From assembly GCF_900604285.1 (NCBI RefSeq), contig NZ_UWNY01000001.1, positions 620,001 to 684,000 of the forward strand: a stretch of DNA of 64,000 nt. The letters are read 5' to 3'. Numbering within the stretch: position 1 is the first letter of the stretch; each line of letters begins with the position of its first letter. The DNA comes from Varibaculum vaginae (lineage in GTDB: Bacteria > Actinomycetota > Actinomycetes > Actinomycetales > Actinomycetaceae). Below, one piece after another: positions 36,549 to 46,873 of the stretch. A program made the position numbers and the translations under genes. The notes below the pieces were generated by a model that saw nothing but the letters and a program-made list of their open reading frames with translations, was not told the DNA's origin and ran no database searches.

Positions 36549-37574
36549 ATGGCTGAAATCTTTTACGACACTGACGCAGATATGGCCGCACTTGCGGGTA
36601 AGAAAGTTGCCATTATCGGTTACGGCTCGCAAGGTCACGCTCACGCTCTAAACCTGCGCGATAGCGGGGTGGAGGTAGTCGTAGGGCTGCGGGAAGGCTC
36701 GTCCTCGGTAGCTAAAGCTAAAGAGCAGGGGCTAGAGGTCAAATCGATTGAGCAGGCTACCGCCGAGGGCGACATCGTAATGGTGCTGGCCCCTGATCAG
36801 GTACAGCGGATGGTTTACGCCGAAAAAATTGCCCCGAATCTGAAACCGGATGCCGCGATTTTCTTCGCCCACGGTTTCAATATCCGTTTCGGTTATATTC
36901 AACCGGGGGCAGGTCACGATGTATGCATGGTGGCTCCGAAAGGCCCCGGTCATAAAGTACGTGCCTCCTATGAGGCTGGTTACGGTACCCCGGCGGTTAT
37001 CGCGGTGGAACAGGACGAATCCGGTAACGCTTGGCAGGTAACGAAAGCCTATGCGAAAGCACTGGGGGCGACCCGGGCAGGGGTAATCAAGACCACCTTT
37101 ACCGAGGAAACCGAAACCGATCTTTTCGGGGAACAGGCAGTACTCTGCGGCGGGGTATCGCACCTGATTCAAGCGGGTTTTGAGACTTTGACCGAGGCCG
37201 GTTATCAACCGGAGATTGCCTACTTCGAGGTCTGCCACGAGATGAAACAGATTGTGGATCTGATCAATGAAGGCGGAATCACTAAGCAGCGCTGGTCCTG
37301 TTCGGATACCGCCGAATATGGTGACTATGTGTCCGGGCCGCGGGTAATTACTGAACAAAATCGCGAGGCCATGCGCGGAATTTTGTCCGATATTCGTGAT
37401 GGTTCTTTCGCCAAGCGTTTCATCAATGATCAAGACAACGGAGCACAGGAGTTTAAACAGATGCGTGCAGCAGAAGAAGCCCACCCCATCGAGAAAGTTG
37501 GGCGCGAACTACGTGCCATGTTCTCGTGGAATCAAACTGACGATGACTACCAGGAAGGGCAGGCGCAGCGCTAA
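36549..37574 (+). CDS. ilvC: Ketol-acid reductoisomerase
   Basis: A 341-residue NADPH-dependent enzyme of valine and isoleucine synthesis. The Rossmann motif [20 protein letters not shown] is clear, and the catalytic region has [29 protein letters not shown], and the Mg-binding acidic residues. Length is that of short class I enzymes. ATG 36549 follows AAGGAGAAG. It is the last gene of the tight ilvBNC operon; a palindromic repeat follows before leuB. Confidence 0.97.
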   Translation: MAEIFYDTDADMAALAGKKVAIIGYGSQGHAHALNLRDSGVEVVVGLREGSSSVAKAKEQGLEVKSIEQATAEGDIVMVLAPDQVQRMVYAEKIAPNLKPDAAIFFAHGFNIRFGYIQPGAGHDVCMVAPKGPGHKVRASYEAGYGTPAVIAVEQDESGNAWQVTKAYAKALGATRAGVIKTTFTEETETDLFGEQAVLCGGVSHLIQAGFETLTEAGYQPEIAYFEVCHEMKQIVDLINEGGITKQRWSCSDTAEYGDYVSGPRVITEQNREAMRGILSDIRDGSFAKRFINDQDNGAQEFKQMRAAEEAHPIEKVGRELRAMFSWNQTDDDYQEGQAQR

Positions 37575-37615
37575 GGGCGGACTTAGCCTGGTCAGCACAG
37601 CAATAACTGTTGTTG

Positions 37616-37809
37616 CCGGTTCCCGAAAAGATGTGAGCCAATGGGTTATCTGCTGCTATCCGAATCGGACACGTTGTCTTTCGGTAGTTTTGTAAGTAAT
37701 CCTTGTTTGTGACAGTGATATGGGCAGACCCTTGTGAAGTTATTTCGCTCCGTTATTCCCGAGCGAAGCAAGGCTCACCGGGGTTCCCCGAACACTTTTC
37801 GGGAGCCGG
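37616..37809. repeat. Palindromic intergenic element, copy A (expanded)
   Basis: The outer arms CCGGTTCCCGAAAAG (37616-37630) and CTTTTCGGGAGCCGG (37795-37809) pair with one G-U, and inner GTGAGCC (37634-37640) pairs with GGCTCAC (37772-37778). The 3' half (CGAGCGAAGCAAGGCTCACC, then GGGGTTCCCCG) matches copies B, C and D. About 120 extra bases separate the inner arms, so this copy is longer than the others. It lies between ilvC and leuB. Confidence 0.7.
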
Positions 37810-37837
37810 TCAACGGTAGTAGCGCGGAGGAAGGTTA

Positions 37838-38902
37838 GTGACAACTATGGGTAATACCATTAAGCTCGCGGTTATTCCCGGGGACGGGATTGGCAAAGAG
37901 GTAGTGGCCGAAGGTCTAAAGGTCATGGATGCTGCCCTGGCTGGTAGTGGGATTAGCGTCCAAAAAACCGAGTTCAACCTGGGGGCTGCCCGTTATCTGG
38001 AGACCAGAGAAATTCTGCCCGCGGCCGAGCTGGAAAGTATTAAAAAGCACGACGTGATTTTGTTGGGGGCGGTCGGAGATCCTGCGGTGCCCTCGGGAGT
38101 GTTAGAACGCGGCCTGCTGCTCAAGCTGCGTTTCAGTCTGGATCATTACGTGAATCTACGTCCGGCTCGTTACTATCCGGGGGTTCCCACTCCGCTGGCT
38201 AATCCGGGTGAGATTGATTTTGTAGTAGTGCGCGAAGGTACCGAGGGTTTGTACTGCGGTAACGGCGGAGCGATCCGGGTGGGTAGTGATCAAGAAATCG
38301 CTACTGAAGTTTCCGTTAACACTGCTTTTGGAGTTGAGCGGGTGGTGCGCTTCGCCTTTGCCCAGGCTGTCAAACGTCGCCGACACGTTACCTTAGTACA
38401 TAAACATAATGTGCTGGTTCATGCCGGGCATCTGTGGCGACGGATGGTAGAGCGGGTAGCCGAAGAATACCCCGAGGTTACCTGGGATTATGCCCACATT
38501 GATGCCGCCACTATTTATCTCGTGCAAGACCCGGGACGGTTTGACGTAATCGTTACTGACAATCTATTCGGTGATATTTTGACCGACGAGGCAGGCGCGA
38601 TTACCGGCGGTATTGGCTTGGCAGCCTCGGGAAATATTAATCCCGACCGCACCTACCCTTCCATGTTTGAGCCGGTACATGGTTCTGCTCCCGATATCGC
38701 GGGTAAAGGTATTGCGGATCCTACTGCCACGATTTCTTCGGTAGCGATGCTGCTAGAAAATGAGGGTGCAGGGCAGCAGGCGGAAAACATCCGCGCCGCG
38801 ATTTCGGCCGATATGCGCGAGCGCGCCCTCGCTGCCGAGCAAGGTTGCCCCTTGCAACGCAGTACCAGCCAGATTGGAGATGCGATTGTTGCCCGCCTCT
38901 AG
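37838..38902 (+). CDS. leuB: 3-isopropylmalate dehydrogenase
   Basis: A 354-residue NAD-dependent decarboxylating dehydrogenase of leucine synthesis. The sequence shows [44 protein letters not shown], the metal-binding Asp cluster in [20 protein letters not shown] and [20 protein letters not shown]. Its length fits the actinobacterial class. The start is GTG 37838 after GGAGGAAGG; ATG 37847 is also possible. It is separated from ilvC by the palindromic element and has no leuA, leuC or leuD in the window. Confidence 0.95.
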   Translation: MTTMGNTIKLAVIPGDGIGKEVVAEGLKVMDAALAGSGISVQKTEFNLGAARYLETREILPAAELESIKKHDVILLGAVGDPAVPSGVLERGLLLKLRFSLDHYVNLRPARYYPGVPTPLANPGEIDFVVVREGTEGLYCGNGGAIRVGSDQEIATEVSVNTAFGVERVVRFAFAQAVKRRRHVTLVHKHNVLVHAGHLWRRMVERVAEEYPEVTWDYAHIDAATIYLVQDPGRFDVIVTDNLFGDILTDEAGAITGGIGLAASGNINPDRTYPSMFEPVHGSAPDIAGKGIADPTATISSVAMLLENEGAGQQAENIRAAISADMRERALAAEQGCPLQRSTSQIGDAIVARL

Positions 38903-39008
38903 GGTGGAACTAAAATCTGTCCTCTGTCGAGAAAAACTGGTCACCAAGTGACCTTGAAAAAAGTTTAAACCCCAAAATAGGCTCTCAGGAGCCGGAAAGA
39001 ACACAATA

Positions 39009-40166
39009 ATGAGCGAGAATGGTTTAACCCATGTGCCAACCCAGTTGGAGGCGGCATCGCAAGTTCCGCTACCAAGTGCGGATCGGTTGGCGGGGCGTTT
39101 TGTTTTACAACCTAACCAGCATCCAGCTAGCGAAGACGAATACCGAGAGATTATGGATTCCTTGTCTTTTGGCAGAAAATTTGGCGATCATATGGCGGTT
39201 GCTGACTGGAAAACAGGTTCGGGGTGGAGCGGACATCGCGTCCAGGCATTCGAAAACTTGAGTATTTCACCGGGGGCGGTAGTGTTCCATTACGGCCAAG
39301 AAATTTTTGAGGGTCTAAAAGCCTACCGTCATAAAGATGGCTCTATCTGGGCTTTTCGACCCCGTTACAATGCAGCACGTTTGAACGCATCGGCGCGGCG
39401 GCTGGCGCTACCAGAAATTCCGGAAGAAGACTTTGTGGCGTCGGTAGTTGACCTGGTACGTGCCGATAAACGTTGGGTACCGACTGCCCCCAACACATCC
39501 CTCTATCTTCGGCCCTTCATGATCGCAACCGAGTCTTACCTGGGGGTACATTCCGCCAATGAGGTGAAATATCTGGTGATTGGTTCTCCGTCTGGCTCCT
39601 ATTTCTCGGGGGGAGAAGCAAAAGGGGTATCTATCTGGGTTGACCGTAAATACCATCGAGCTGGTCCGGGTGGCACCGGGGAGGCTAAATGTGGGGGTAA
39701 CTATGCGGCCTCGCTGTTGCCCCAAAATATGGCGGCTCAAAAAGGTTACGAACAGGTATGTTTCTTAGATACTACCCATACCAACTTGGAAGAACTGGGG
39801 GGCATGAACGTGTTTGTAGTGCGTAAAGACGGCTCGGTACACACCCCGCGTCTTACCGGAGTAATCCTCGAGGGTGGAACTCGTTCGGCAATCTGCCGGT
39901 TGCTGCGTGATAGTGGCACTCCGGTTTTTGAACGCGATATCTCCCTAGAGTCGCTGGTAGCAGATATTCGCTCCGGTGAAGTGAGTGAAGTATTTGCCTG
40001 CGGAACCGCGGCGGTAGTAACTCCGATTGGGCGGCTCGGTTCTGATGATTTCGAGGTGGAAGTGCCTTGCGGACCGGTAACCGCCAGCATTCATCAGCGC
40101 CTAGTAGACATTCAAAATGGGGAAGCACCCGATCCTTACGGATGGACTTATCAGCTTTGTGACTAG
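39009..40166 (+). CDS. ilvE: Branched-chain amino acid aminotransferase
   Basis: A 385-residue class IV pyridoxal-phosphate aminotransferase that makes valine, leucine and isoleucine from their keto acids. The catalytic Lys lies in GGTGEAKCGGNYAASLLPQN; EELGGMNVFVV and VILEGGTRSAICRLL complete the cofactor site, and LYLRPFMIATESYLGV is typical. ATG 39009 follows a GGAGCCGGAAAG site. It lies 106 bases after leuB, on the same strand. Confidence 0.96.
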   Translation: MSENGLTHVPTQLEAASQVPLPSADRLAGRFVLQPNQHPASEDEYREIMDSLSFGRKFGDHMAVADWKTGSGWSGHRVQAFENLSISPGAVVFHYGQEIFEGLKAYRHKDGSIWAFRPRYNAARLNASARRLALPEIPEEDFVASVVDLVRADKRWVPTAPNTSLYLRPFMIATESYLGVHSANEVKYLVIGSPSGSYFSGGEAKGVSIWVDRKYHRAGPGGTGEAKCGGNYAASLLPQNMAAQKGYEQVCFLDTTHTNLEELGGMNVFVVRKDGSVHTPRLTGVILEGGTRSAICRLLRDSGTPVFERDISLESLVADIRSGEVSEVFACGTAAVVTPIGRLGSDDFEVEVPCGPVTASIHQRLVDIQNGEAPDPYGWTYQLCD

Positions 40167-40262
40167 CTGTGATGAGGGCGCGAATTCTGCTGTATAGGCA
40201 TGACTGTGCCCTCATCCTGGTAACTTTGCCCCCGCACCGTAGAAAATATTTTTGGGAGAAAA

Positions 40263-42134
40263 ATGGCTTATCCACTTCGTTCAAGAACTTCGACTGCCGG
40301 CCGCAATATGGCAGGCGCCCGCTCGCTATGGCGAGCCACCGGCATGAGTGACAGTGATTTTGGGAAACCGATTATCGCCATTGCTAACTCCTTCACCCAA
40401 TTTGTGCCGGGTCACGTACACCTAAATCAGGTGTCTCCGCTGGTGGCACAGGCTATTAAAGCTGCGGGCGGGGTGGCGAAAGAGTTCAACACCATTGCCA
40501 TTGATGACGGGATAGCCATGGGGCATCAGGGGATGCTCTATTCTCTGCCCAGTCGGGAAATCATCGCGGACAGCGTCGAATATATGGTGAATGCCCATTG
40601 TGCGGACGCCCTGGTTTGTATCTCCAACTGCGACAAAATCACCCCGGGAATGATGATTGCCGCCATGCGGCTAAATATTCCCACAGTGTTCGTGTCCGGC
40701 GGCCCCATGGAGGCGGGGCGAGGAATTGACCCCAAAATGATTGTGGGGCCGGCTAAAAGCGGGCACGGCAATCTGATTACAGTCATGAATGCTACTGCTG
40801 ACCAGGATATCTCTGATCAACAGCTCACCGAGATTGAAAAAGCGGTCTGCCCCACCTGTGGTTCTTGTTCAGGCATGTTCACCGCTAACTCCATGAACTG
40901 CCTGACCGAGGCACTGGGATTGGCGCTGCCTGGAAATGGGTCTACCCTGGCGACACATGTTGCGCGGCGGAAACTATTCGCGCAGGCTGGAACACTAATT
41001 GTTCAGCTTTGTGCGCGTTACTATGGGCAGGAGGAAGACGCAGTTTTGCCGCGGCAAATCGCTTCCCGAGAGGCGTTCCTGAACGCCATGAGTCTAGATA
41101 TGGCAATGGGGGGATCCTCCAATACGGTGTTGCACCTGCTGGCAATTGCCCGGGAAGCGGGAGTTCATTTTGACCTGGAAGATATTTCCCGCCTGGGGCG
41201 CAGCGTGCCCTGCCTGTGCAAAGCCGCCCCTAACCACAATGATTACCATATGGAGGACGTGCATCGCGCCGGAGGGATTCCCGCTCTACTGGGAGAACTA
41301 GACCGGGCGGGTCTGCTTGAGCACGAGGTCACCTCGATTCATGCGCCCTCGTTAGAAAAATGGTTAGCCGATTGGGATGTGCGTGGCGGCTCTGCTACCG
41401 CTAAGGCTAAGGAATTATTTAGGGCAGCACCTGGGGGAGTTCGTACTACCGAGCCTTTCTCGACTGCTAACCAGTGGAAAGAGCTAGATACCGATACGGT
41501 CAGTGGTTGTATCCGCGATACCGCACACGCCTATTCAGCAAACGGGGGACTGACGGTTTTACGGGGAAATCTGGCAGAAAAAGGCGCCATTATTAAAGCC
41601 GCCGGAATAGACAGCGACCTGTACCATTTCCGCGGTAAAGCCATCGTGATGGAATCCCAAGAAGAAGCGATCGAAAAAATCTTAGATCACAGTGTTAAGC
41701 CTGGTCATGTAGTAGTAATTCGGTACGAAGGGCCGGCAGGTGGGCCAGGGATGCAAGAAATGCTCTACCCGACCTCTTTTTTAAAGGGGCGGGGTTTGGG
41801 CAAAAAATGTGCCCTAATAACTGATGGTCGTTTTTCCGGGGGCACCTCCGGGATCTCGGTGGGGCATATTTCTCCCGAGGCCGCCGATGGGGGCTTAATT
41901 GCTCTAATCGAGGACGGGGATGAAATCACTATCGATGTCAACACTGAATCTTTGACCCTGGAAGTTTCAGAAGCAGAACTGGCGCGCCGCCGCGAACAGA
42001 TGGAGCAGCGTCCTCATCCGTACACTCCGCGCAACCGTAAACGCACAGTGTCAGACGCCCTGAAACTCTATGCTGCCTGCGCTTTAAGTGCCGATCAAGG
42101 TGGTGCGCGCGATGTAAGTCGGGTGACAGGTTAA
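40263..42134 (+). CDS. ilvD: Dihydroxy-acid dehydratase
   Basis: A 623-residue iron-sulfur dehydratase, the third enzyme of valine and isoleucine synthesis. Cluster-ligand motifs are present: [20 protein letters not shown] and [40 protein letters not shown] and [20 protein letters not shown] near the C-terminus are also diagnostic. ATG 40263 follows GGGAGAAAA. It is 96 bases after ilvE and ends the branched-chain set in this window; two palindromic repeats follow. Confidence 0.97.
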   Translation: MAYPLRSRTSTAGRNMAGARSLWRATGMSDSDFGKPIIAIANSFTQFVPGHVHLNQVSPLVAQAIKAAGGVAKEFNTIAIDDGIAMGHQGMLYSLPSREIIADSVEYMVNAHCADALVCISNCDKITPGMMIAAMRLNIPTVFVSGGPMEAGRGIDPKMIVGPAKSGHGNLITVMNATADQDISDQQLTEIEKAVCPTCGSCSGMFTANSMNCLTEALGLALPGNGSTLATHVARRKLFAQAGTLIVQLCARYYGQEEDAVLPRQIASREAFLNAMSLDMAMGGSSNTVLHLLAIAREAGVHFDLEDISRLGRSVPCLCKAAPNHNDYHMEDVHRAGGIPALLGELDRAGLLEHEVTSIHAPSLEKWLADWDVRGGSATAKAKELFRAAPGGVRTTEPFSTANQWKELDTDTVSGCIRDTAHAYSANGGLTVLRGNLAEKGAIIKAAGIDSDLYHFRGKAIVMESQEEAIEKILDHSVKPGHVVVIRYEGPAGGPGMQEMLYPTSFLKGRGLGKKCALITDGRFSGGTSGISVGHISPEAADGGLIALIEDGDEITIDVNTESLTLEVSEAELARRREQMEQRPHPYTPRNRKRTVSDALKLYAACALSADQGGARDVSRVTG

Positions 42135-42168
42135 AGTTCTGAATGCCAATAACCTCCGGTATTACTGA

Positions 42169-42254
42169 GCTGGCTGTCAAAAAGATGCGAATGGGGGCTT
42201 GAGTCGAGCGAAGCAAGACTCACCGGGGTTCCCAGAGCGCTTTTGGCGGCCAGC
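42169..42254. repeat. Palindromic intergenic element, copy B
   Basis: Arms starting GCTGGCTGTCAAAAAG (42169) and ending CTTTTGGCGGCCAGC (42254) pair with G-U wobbles. The core (GGGGGCTTGAGTCGAGCGAA, then CACCGGGGTTCCC) is shared with copies A, C and D. It lies just after ilvD. Confidence 0.75.
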
Positions 42255-42318
42255 GTCACGATACCATCGTGCGTTACGCAGCCAACCATGACTACAGCAG
42301 TAACGACTGAGTAACTGA

Positions 42319-42405
42319 GCTGGGAGCTGGAAAGATACTCGAGGGGGCTTGAGCCGAGCGTAGCAAGGCTCACCGGGGTCCCCCGAGTGCTTTTCAGCAC
42401 CCAGC
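42319..42405. repeat. Palindromic intergenic element, copy C
   Basis: Left arm GCTGGGAGCTGGAAAG (42319-42334) pairs with CTTTTCAGCACCCAGC at the right end. An inner ACTCGAGGGGG stretch pairs with CCCCCGAGTG. The loop carries GAGCC and GGCTC, which can pair. It stands in tandem with copy B, about 65 bases apart, between ilvD and the gtrA-like gene. Confidence 0.75.
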
Positions 42406-42431
42406 GATAACCTATCCCTGGTGTGGTTCAG

Positions 42432-42926
42432 CTACTTACGTGCTAGGTCGTTGGTGTTTTCGGTGCCCCGGAACACTACCCACTTCCACCAGGCGAACTC
42501 GCCAATGAAGTTAAGTACCATGGTTACGCCTTTGATGATGAAGTCGTTGACGCCTGCGTTGGCGGCCAACGCCCCCAGCCACATAGTGACGGGGATAAAG
42601 AAGGCGTAGAAAACCGCCACTTTGACCATAGCAATCGGCACGTTATTAGCGGATTTGAAGGTGTAACGTCGGTTGAGGGTGAAGTTGTAAATCACCGATA
42701 AAGTAATGGAAAAAAAGTGGGTCCAGGCGTAGGGCAGGGGACTTAGCCATTCTAAAAGGGCGAAGCTAGCTGCCTCTACCACCCCGGCAGAAATAGACAG
42801 CAAAGTGAACTTTAGGGCTTGAATAGCAGCGTCTTTGCCTTTAGCGGCCTCACCGGGCAGAGCTACTTTTGCTGGTATTACTGGTTCACCCTCTGTTTCC
42901 GGGGGGAGGTTTCCTTCCGGTGTCAT
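42432..42926 (-). CDS. GtrA-family membrane protein
   Basis: A 164-residue protein with a 35-residue soluble start and four hydrophobic segments typical of GtrA: FTLLSISAGVVEAASFALLE, FFSITLSVIYNFTLNRRYTF, VAVFYAFFIPVTMWLGALAA, VTMVLNFIGEFAWWKWVVFR. GtrA-like proteins often help move undecaprenyl-linked sugars, but here the gene overlaps the stop of a sugar-kinase gene (ATGA) within a catabolic operon. That context suggests a role in sugar or polyol handling; this is an inference. Confidence 0.85.
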   Translation of the reverse strand: MTPEGNLPPETEGEPVIPAKVALPGEAAKGKDAAIQALKFTLLSISAGVVEAASFALLEWLSPLPYAWTHFFSITLSVIYNFTLNRRYTFKSANNVPIAMVKVAVFYAFFIPVTMWLGALAANAGVNDFIIKGVTMVLNFIGEFAWWKWVVFRGTENTNDLARK

Positions 42927-44518
42927 CGAATCGCCTCCAATCGCGCAAAAATCTTTCTATTTGCTGGATAAATATCTTTAAATGTCGCAAACATCTGGTC
43001 GTAGCGATCTTTGTGTTCGGGATTCGGACGATAGGAGGCGGTAACCGGAACTAGGGAAGAAGCCTCCGCTAAGGAAGGTATTTCTCCTATTCCCGCTGCT
43101 ACTACTAGCGCGGCTCCTACCGCTCCCACATCTTGCGGATTGGCTACTGTATCTACGGGTTTGCCGCTAATATCGGCGAGAATCTGGCAGGTTACTGGGC
43201 TTAGTGCCCCGCCGCCTACGAACCGCAACCGGGGAGCGAGCTTGACTTTCTTTTCTTGGGTTTCCAGGAACCAGCGCACGTGGTAGCACACGCCTTCTAC
43301 GACTGCACGTAGTAGCTCAGTTTTTCCGGTTTCTAATCCAATTCCGATAAAGGCTCCGCGGGCATTGGGGTCTTCGAAGGGGCAGCGGTTGCCGTGTAGC
43401 CAGGGTGCAAATAGCACTCCACCGGCTCCCGCAGGTGCGGATGCAATTACGGTTGACATGTATTCGTAGAGGGAATGGAACTCACTTTCAGGGTCTTCCG
43501 CCACATCTTTCTTGTCAAGGTAGATGTTGATTTCATCTTTGGCAAGGTGGTCACGAACCCACTCGAGGCATTTTCCGGCAGTTTCCATCTCGGCAAAATA
43601 GTTGTATTTTCCGCTGATCGCTCCCACGACGGTGGCAATCATGGCGGAAGTATCGATCGTGATCTTGTCGGTGACGGTTTCCACCCACCCGGAGGTTCCC
43701 ATATATGCATGGGTGTCGCCCTTCCTAGCGGCACCGGCGCCTACCGGGATTAGGGAAGCGTCTCCTCCTCCGGAAAATACTGGCACCCCCGCTTTTAGCC
43801 CGAGTTCGTGGGCCTGCTGTGGGCGAAGTTCGCCCACAATATCGGTGGAGGCCACGATAGGGGGCATTAGCGCCGGATCGACCTCCAACATTTTGAGCAT
43901 CGCGGGGCTGAAACGTTTTTCTTTCGAGCGAATATCGTACAGCAGGGTGGAAAAGGCGCTATCTTCGCTCATAGTAAACCTGCCGGTCATCCGAGCAATG
44001 ATCGCATCTTTAACGTCTAGCCATTTGTAGGCTTTGGCAAGTTCCTCAGGGCGGTTTTCTTTCATCCAATGATATTTCCAGACCGGGTCTTTCGCCGAGG
44101 CAGAAACCGCTCCGGTATGGTAAAGACTGCGTAGCAGTTTTAGCAGGTTAATACCGGCTACCCGGGGTGCCTGGCCAGCGATTTTTCGCATCTGTCCGCC
44201 CCCGCGCTGATCCATATAAGACATTGAGGGGTGTACCGGACGGGCATTTTTATCTAGCAGCACTAGAGACTGCATTTGAGAACAGAAACTGATTCCTTTG
44301 ATTTGCGCCAGCTCCGCCTCCGCCTGGGCTTTTATTTGCGCGGTAGCATCGGCCATAGCCTGCCACCAGTCATCGGGGTTTTGTTCAATTCCGCCCCCGG
44401 AAACCACATGCAAGTTATAACCTTTGCTGGCACTGGCTATAGGGCGAATCTGGTCGCTAACTTCAAATAAACAGGTTTTAACTCCAGTAGTTCCCACGTC
44501 ATAGGTTAAGCAGTACAT
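42923..44518 (-). CDS. FGGY-family carbohydrate kinase
   Basis: A 531-residue kinase of the FGGY family (xylulokinase, glycerokinase and relatives). It shows YCLTYDVGTTGVKTCLFEV at the start (phosphate-binding loop), MQSLVLLDKNARP and YMDQRGGGQ, and the C-terminal ATP-binding RFVGGGALSPVTCQILADIS with DVGAVGAALVVAAGIG. The sugar cannot be read from the sequence. ATG 44518 follows AAGAGAT; an ATG at 44545 is also in frame but overlaps the TetR gene. It is the second gene of a tetR-kinase-gtrA operon. Confidence 0.88.
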   Translation of the reverse strand: MYCLTYDVGTTGVKTCLFEVSDQIRPIASASKGYNLHVVSGGGIEQNPDDWWQAMADATAQIKAQAEAELAQIKGISFCSQMQSLVLLDKNARPVHPSMSYMDQRGGGQMRKIAGQAPRVAGINLLKLLRSLYHTGAVSASAKDPVWKYHWMKENRPEELAKAYKWLDVKDAIIARMTGRFTMSEDSAFSTLLYDIRSKEKRFSPAMLKMLEVDPALMPPIVASTDIVGELRPQQAHELGLKAGVPVFSGGGDASLIPVGAGAARKGDTHAYMGTSGWVETVTDKITIDTSAMIATVVGAISGKYNYFAEMETAGKCLEWVRDHLAKDEINIYLDKKDVAEDPESEFHSLYEYMSTVIASAPAGAGGVLFAPWLHGNRCPFEDPNARGAFIGIGLETGKTELLRAVVEGVCYHVRWFLETQEKKVKLAPRLRFVGGGALSPVTCQILADISGKPVDTVANPQDVGAVGAALVVAAGIGEIPSLAEASSLVPVTASYRPNPEHKDRYDQMFATFKDIYPANRKIFARLEAIR

Positions 44519-44520
44519 TG

Positions 44521-45156
44521 TTATCTCTTTTCTAGGGTCGACCAAAGGATTTCCGTCATCTGTTCGGCGAATTCTTCCGGCGGTGCCACTTTGTAAAGTC
44601 GAGCACGTCCTTTGAAATAGGGGGTAGATAAGGAATATTGCATTATGATCATCGCGCTATCCACGGTGAAGGCCAGAACCTCCGCGGGTAAATCCGTGCG
44701 GGTTTCCCCGCGTTCTTGACCCTGTTTTATTAGTTTAATCAGTCCCGATGCCGCATAACTTTCTAGTTCACGGGCAATATCGAGGATCAATTCCCGGTTT
44801 CCGGTAGCGGCAATTTCATGGTAAAGCTGCTGGTATTCAGGGTATTCCTTGCAGGCGTTGATCGTTAGAAACATCATTTTACGGATTTTTTCTCGCGCGC
44901 TGATTTCTGCTTCTAAAATCGCGGCGATATCAGTTTCGATAATTCCGGCTCCTAAGTGGATGACATATCGGAAAAGGTTTTCTTTAGTTTTGAAGTATTG
45001 GAATAGGGAGCCCACCGCTATCCCCGCGGTTTTGGCGATTTCATTTGTGTTCGCAGCTTCATATCCTTTTTCGGCAAACTCGGTTACGGCGGCGTTAATA
45101 ATCCGCTGCGCTTTCTTAGGATCTAACTGTTGGAACCGCTGCGTTGCCCATTCCAT
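44521..45156 (-). CDS. TetR-family transcription regulator
   Basis: A 211-residue regulator. The N-terminal helix-turn-helix shows RIINAAVTEFAEKGYEAANT, EIAKTAGIAVGSLFQYFKTK and ENLFRYVI, the standard TetR layout. The C-terminal ligand-binding part is variable. ATG 45154-45156 follows AGAGG at good spacing; the frame extends upstream to 45213 but lacks a better site. It is followed two bases later by the kinase gene, so it is the first gene of that operon. Two matching palindromes at 45176-45191 and 45380-45395 are probable operators. Confidence 0.92.
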   Translation of the reverse strand: MEWATQRFQQLDPKKAQRIINAAVTEFAEKGYEAANTNEIAKTAGIAVGSLFQYFKTKENLFRYVIHLGAGIIETDIAAILEAEISAREKIRKMMFLTINACKEYPEYQQLYHEIAATGNRELILDIARELESYAASGLIKLIKQGQERGETRTDLPAEVLAFTVDSAMIIMQYSLSTPYFKGRARLYKVAPPEEFAEQMTEILWSTLEKR

Positions 45157-45175
45157 TATTAATTGCCTCTTTCTG

Positions 45176-45191
45176 GTGAGTGAGCCCTCAC
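45176..45191. promoter_or_regulatory. Probable TetR operator, site 1
   Basis: Half-sites GTGAG and CTCAC are separated by six bases (TGAGCC). The site lies 20 bases upstream of the tetR start. The same half-sites and spacing recur at 45380-45395. Confidence 0.7.
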
Positions 45192-45379
45192 TTATCTGGC
45201 GCGATAGTAACATGTTCTCGCCTACTCTAAGGGTAATTTAAAATATTCCGCAGATTGTTAGGGAATCAATTCCTGCTGAACAGGTTATTGCCGCTGCTTA
45301 GAGTAATCTGGAGGAAAGGAGAGGTGAAGGTTTCTCATTGACAGACCTGCACCCAAAGATTAACCTAGGTCACGTTGTG

Positions 45380-45395
45380 GTGAGTAAGCGCTCAC
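45380..45395. promoter_or_regulatory. Probable TetR operator, site 2
   Basis: GTGAG-TAAGCG-CTCAC, matching site 1 at 13 of 16 positions or more including both half-sites. It lies 20 bases upstream of the preferred aminotransferase start, so the regulator probably controls both divergent transcripts. Confidence 0.7.
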
Positions 45396-45415
45396 AGTGT
45401 CCAGCGGGGGTCAGA

Positions 45416-46873
45416 ATGGATATTAATCGTCCGGGAGCGCGGCAGGTAACGCGCGAGCTAGATGAACTGATTAAACAGCCGATTTACTCGATTTCACCGT
45501 CGGCTTTGCGGGAGTACGAGGACGAATATTTTGCGAAAAAGTGCACCAAGTCTCGGCAGATGATTGGGGAAGCGCAAGCGGTAATTCCGGGCGGGGTGCA
45601 ACACAATCTGGCGTTTAACCATCCTTTCCCCCTGGTATTTACCGCTGCTAACGGTAATAAGCTGACGGATCTAGATGGTAATGAGTATCTGGATTTCCTG
45701 CAGGCGGGCGGCCCCACAGTCCTGGGGTCAAATCCCCCGCAGGTGCGAGAAAAAGTGATCGAACTGCTCAATACCTGCGGCCCCGCGACCGGACTTTTCC
45801 ATGAATACGAGTATCGCCTGGGCGCTCTAGTGCGTGACCTGATTCCCTCTGTGGATATGTTCCGGGCTTTCGGGTCGGGAACTGAGGCCTGTATGGCCTC
45901 TATCCGGGTGGCACGTTTGGCCACCAAACATCGCCACGTCCTGAAAATGGGAGGCGCCTATCATGGCTGGTCAGACCAGCTAGCTTACGGTATTCGGATT
46001 CCAGGATCAAAGTTTACCCAGGCCAGTGGGATTCCTTTGCGGTGTATGTCGCTGACTGACGAGTTCTTTCCCGGTGACCTAGAAGATCTAGAACGCAAAC
46101 TGAAACACAAGAAACTCACCGGTGGCACCGCCGCGATTATGATCGAGCCGATCGGGCCGGAGTCCGGTACTCGTCCTATTACCCAAGAATTTTTACGAGG
46201 GGCGAGGGTGCTGGCCAACAAATACGGAGCGTTATTGATCTTTGACGAGGTAGTGACCGCCTTCCGGATTTCAGAGCATGGGGCGCAAGGTTACTTCGGA
46301 GTAATGCCTGACCTGACTGTATTCGGTAAAGTGATCGCTGGCGGCTACCCCTCCGCGGGCGGCCTGGGAGGACGCAAAGAATATATGCGCTACCTCGCCG
46401 CCGGTATCCAAACCGGAGATAAAGTTAAGAAAGCTCTGGTCGGGGGAACCATGACCGCAAATCCGCTATCTTCACTGGCCGGTTACTACACCATTAAAGA
46501 GATAGCGGAGACTTCAGCTTGCGACCGCGCAGCCAAGATGGGGGATCGTTTAACCGATGGGCTCCGCGCCCTCATTAAGCAATACCGCTTGCCGTTTGTG
46601 GCCTTCAACCAGCGTAGCGTGTGCCACCTGGAGACCGTGGGAACTATGCATTTTGCGATCAACTGGAAGAAACCCTGGGAGATCCCCGCGATTTTGAAAG
46701 CCACCAGTCAGCGCAAGAAAGAAATGGAGCATATGGGGGCAGCCTATATGGCGGAAGGTATCGTGACTTTGGCAGGTTCGCGTCTTTACACCTCCGCGGC
46801 TTATACCGAAGAGGATATCGATAAGGCACTTTCCGCCTTTGAGCGGGTATTCCAAAAGGTGGTAACACTATGA
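45416..46873 (+). CDS. Class III (glutamate-1-semialdehyde-type) aminotransferase
   Basis: A 485-residue pyridoxal-phosphate enzyme of aminotransferase class III. It shows YLDFLQAGGPTVLGSNPPQV, FRAFGSGTEACMASIRVAR, GAYHGWSDQL, LLIFDEVVTAFRIS (cofactor Asp) and the Lys in VFGKVIAGGYPSAGGLGGRK. It is related to glutamate-1-semialdehyde aminomutase but stands with an aldolase and an aldehyde dehydrogenase, so it probably acts in a catabolic route. The longer frame starts at 45338, but the operator at 45380-45395 and a GGGGG site favour ATG 45416. It overlaps the aldolase start by four bases. Confidence 0.85.
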   Translation: MDINRPGARQVTRELDELIKQPIYSISPSALREYEDEYFAKKCTKSRQMIGEAQAVIPGGVQHNLAFNHPFPLVFTAANGNKLTDLDGNEYLDFLQAGGPTVLGSNPPQVREKVIELLNTCGPATGLFHEYEYRLGALVRDLIPSVDMFRAFGSGTEACMASIRVARLATKHRHVLKMGGAYHGWSDQLAYGIRIPGSKFTQASGIPLRCMSLTDEFFPGDLEDLERKLKHKKLTGGTAAIMIEPIGPESGTRPITQEFLRGARVLANKYGALLIFDEVVTAFRISEHGAQGYFGVMPDLTVFGKVIAGGYPSAGGLGGRKEYMRYLAAGIQTGDKVKKALVGGTMTANPLSSLAGYYTIKEIAETSACDRAAKMGDRLTDGLRALIKQYRLPFVAFNQRSVCHLETVGTMHFAINWKKPWEIPAILKATSQRKKEMEHMGAAYMAEGIVTLAGSRLYTSAAYTEEDIDKALSAFERVFQKVVTL

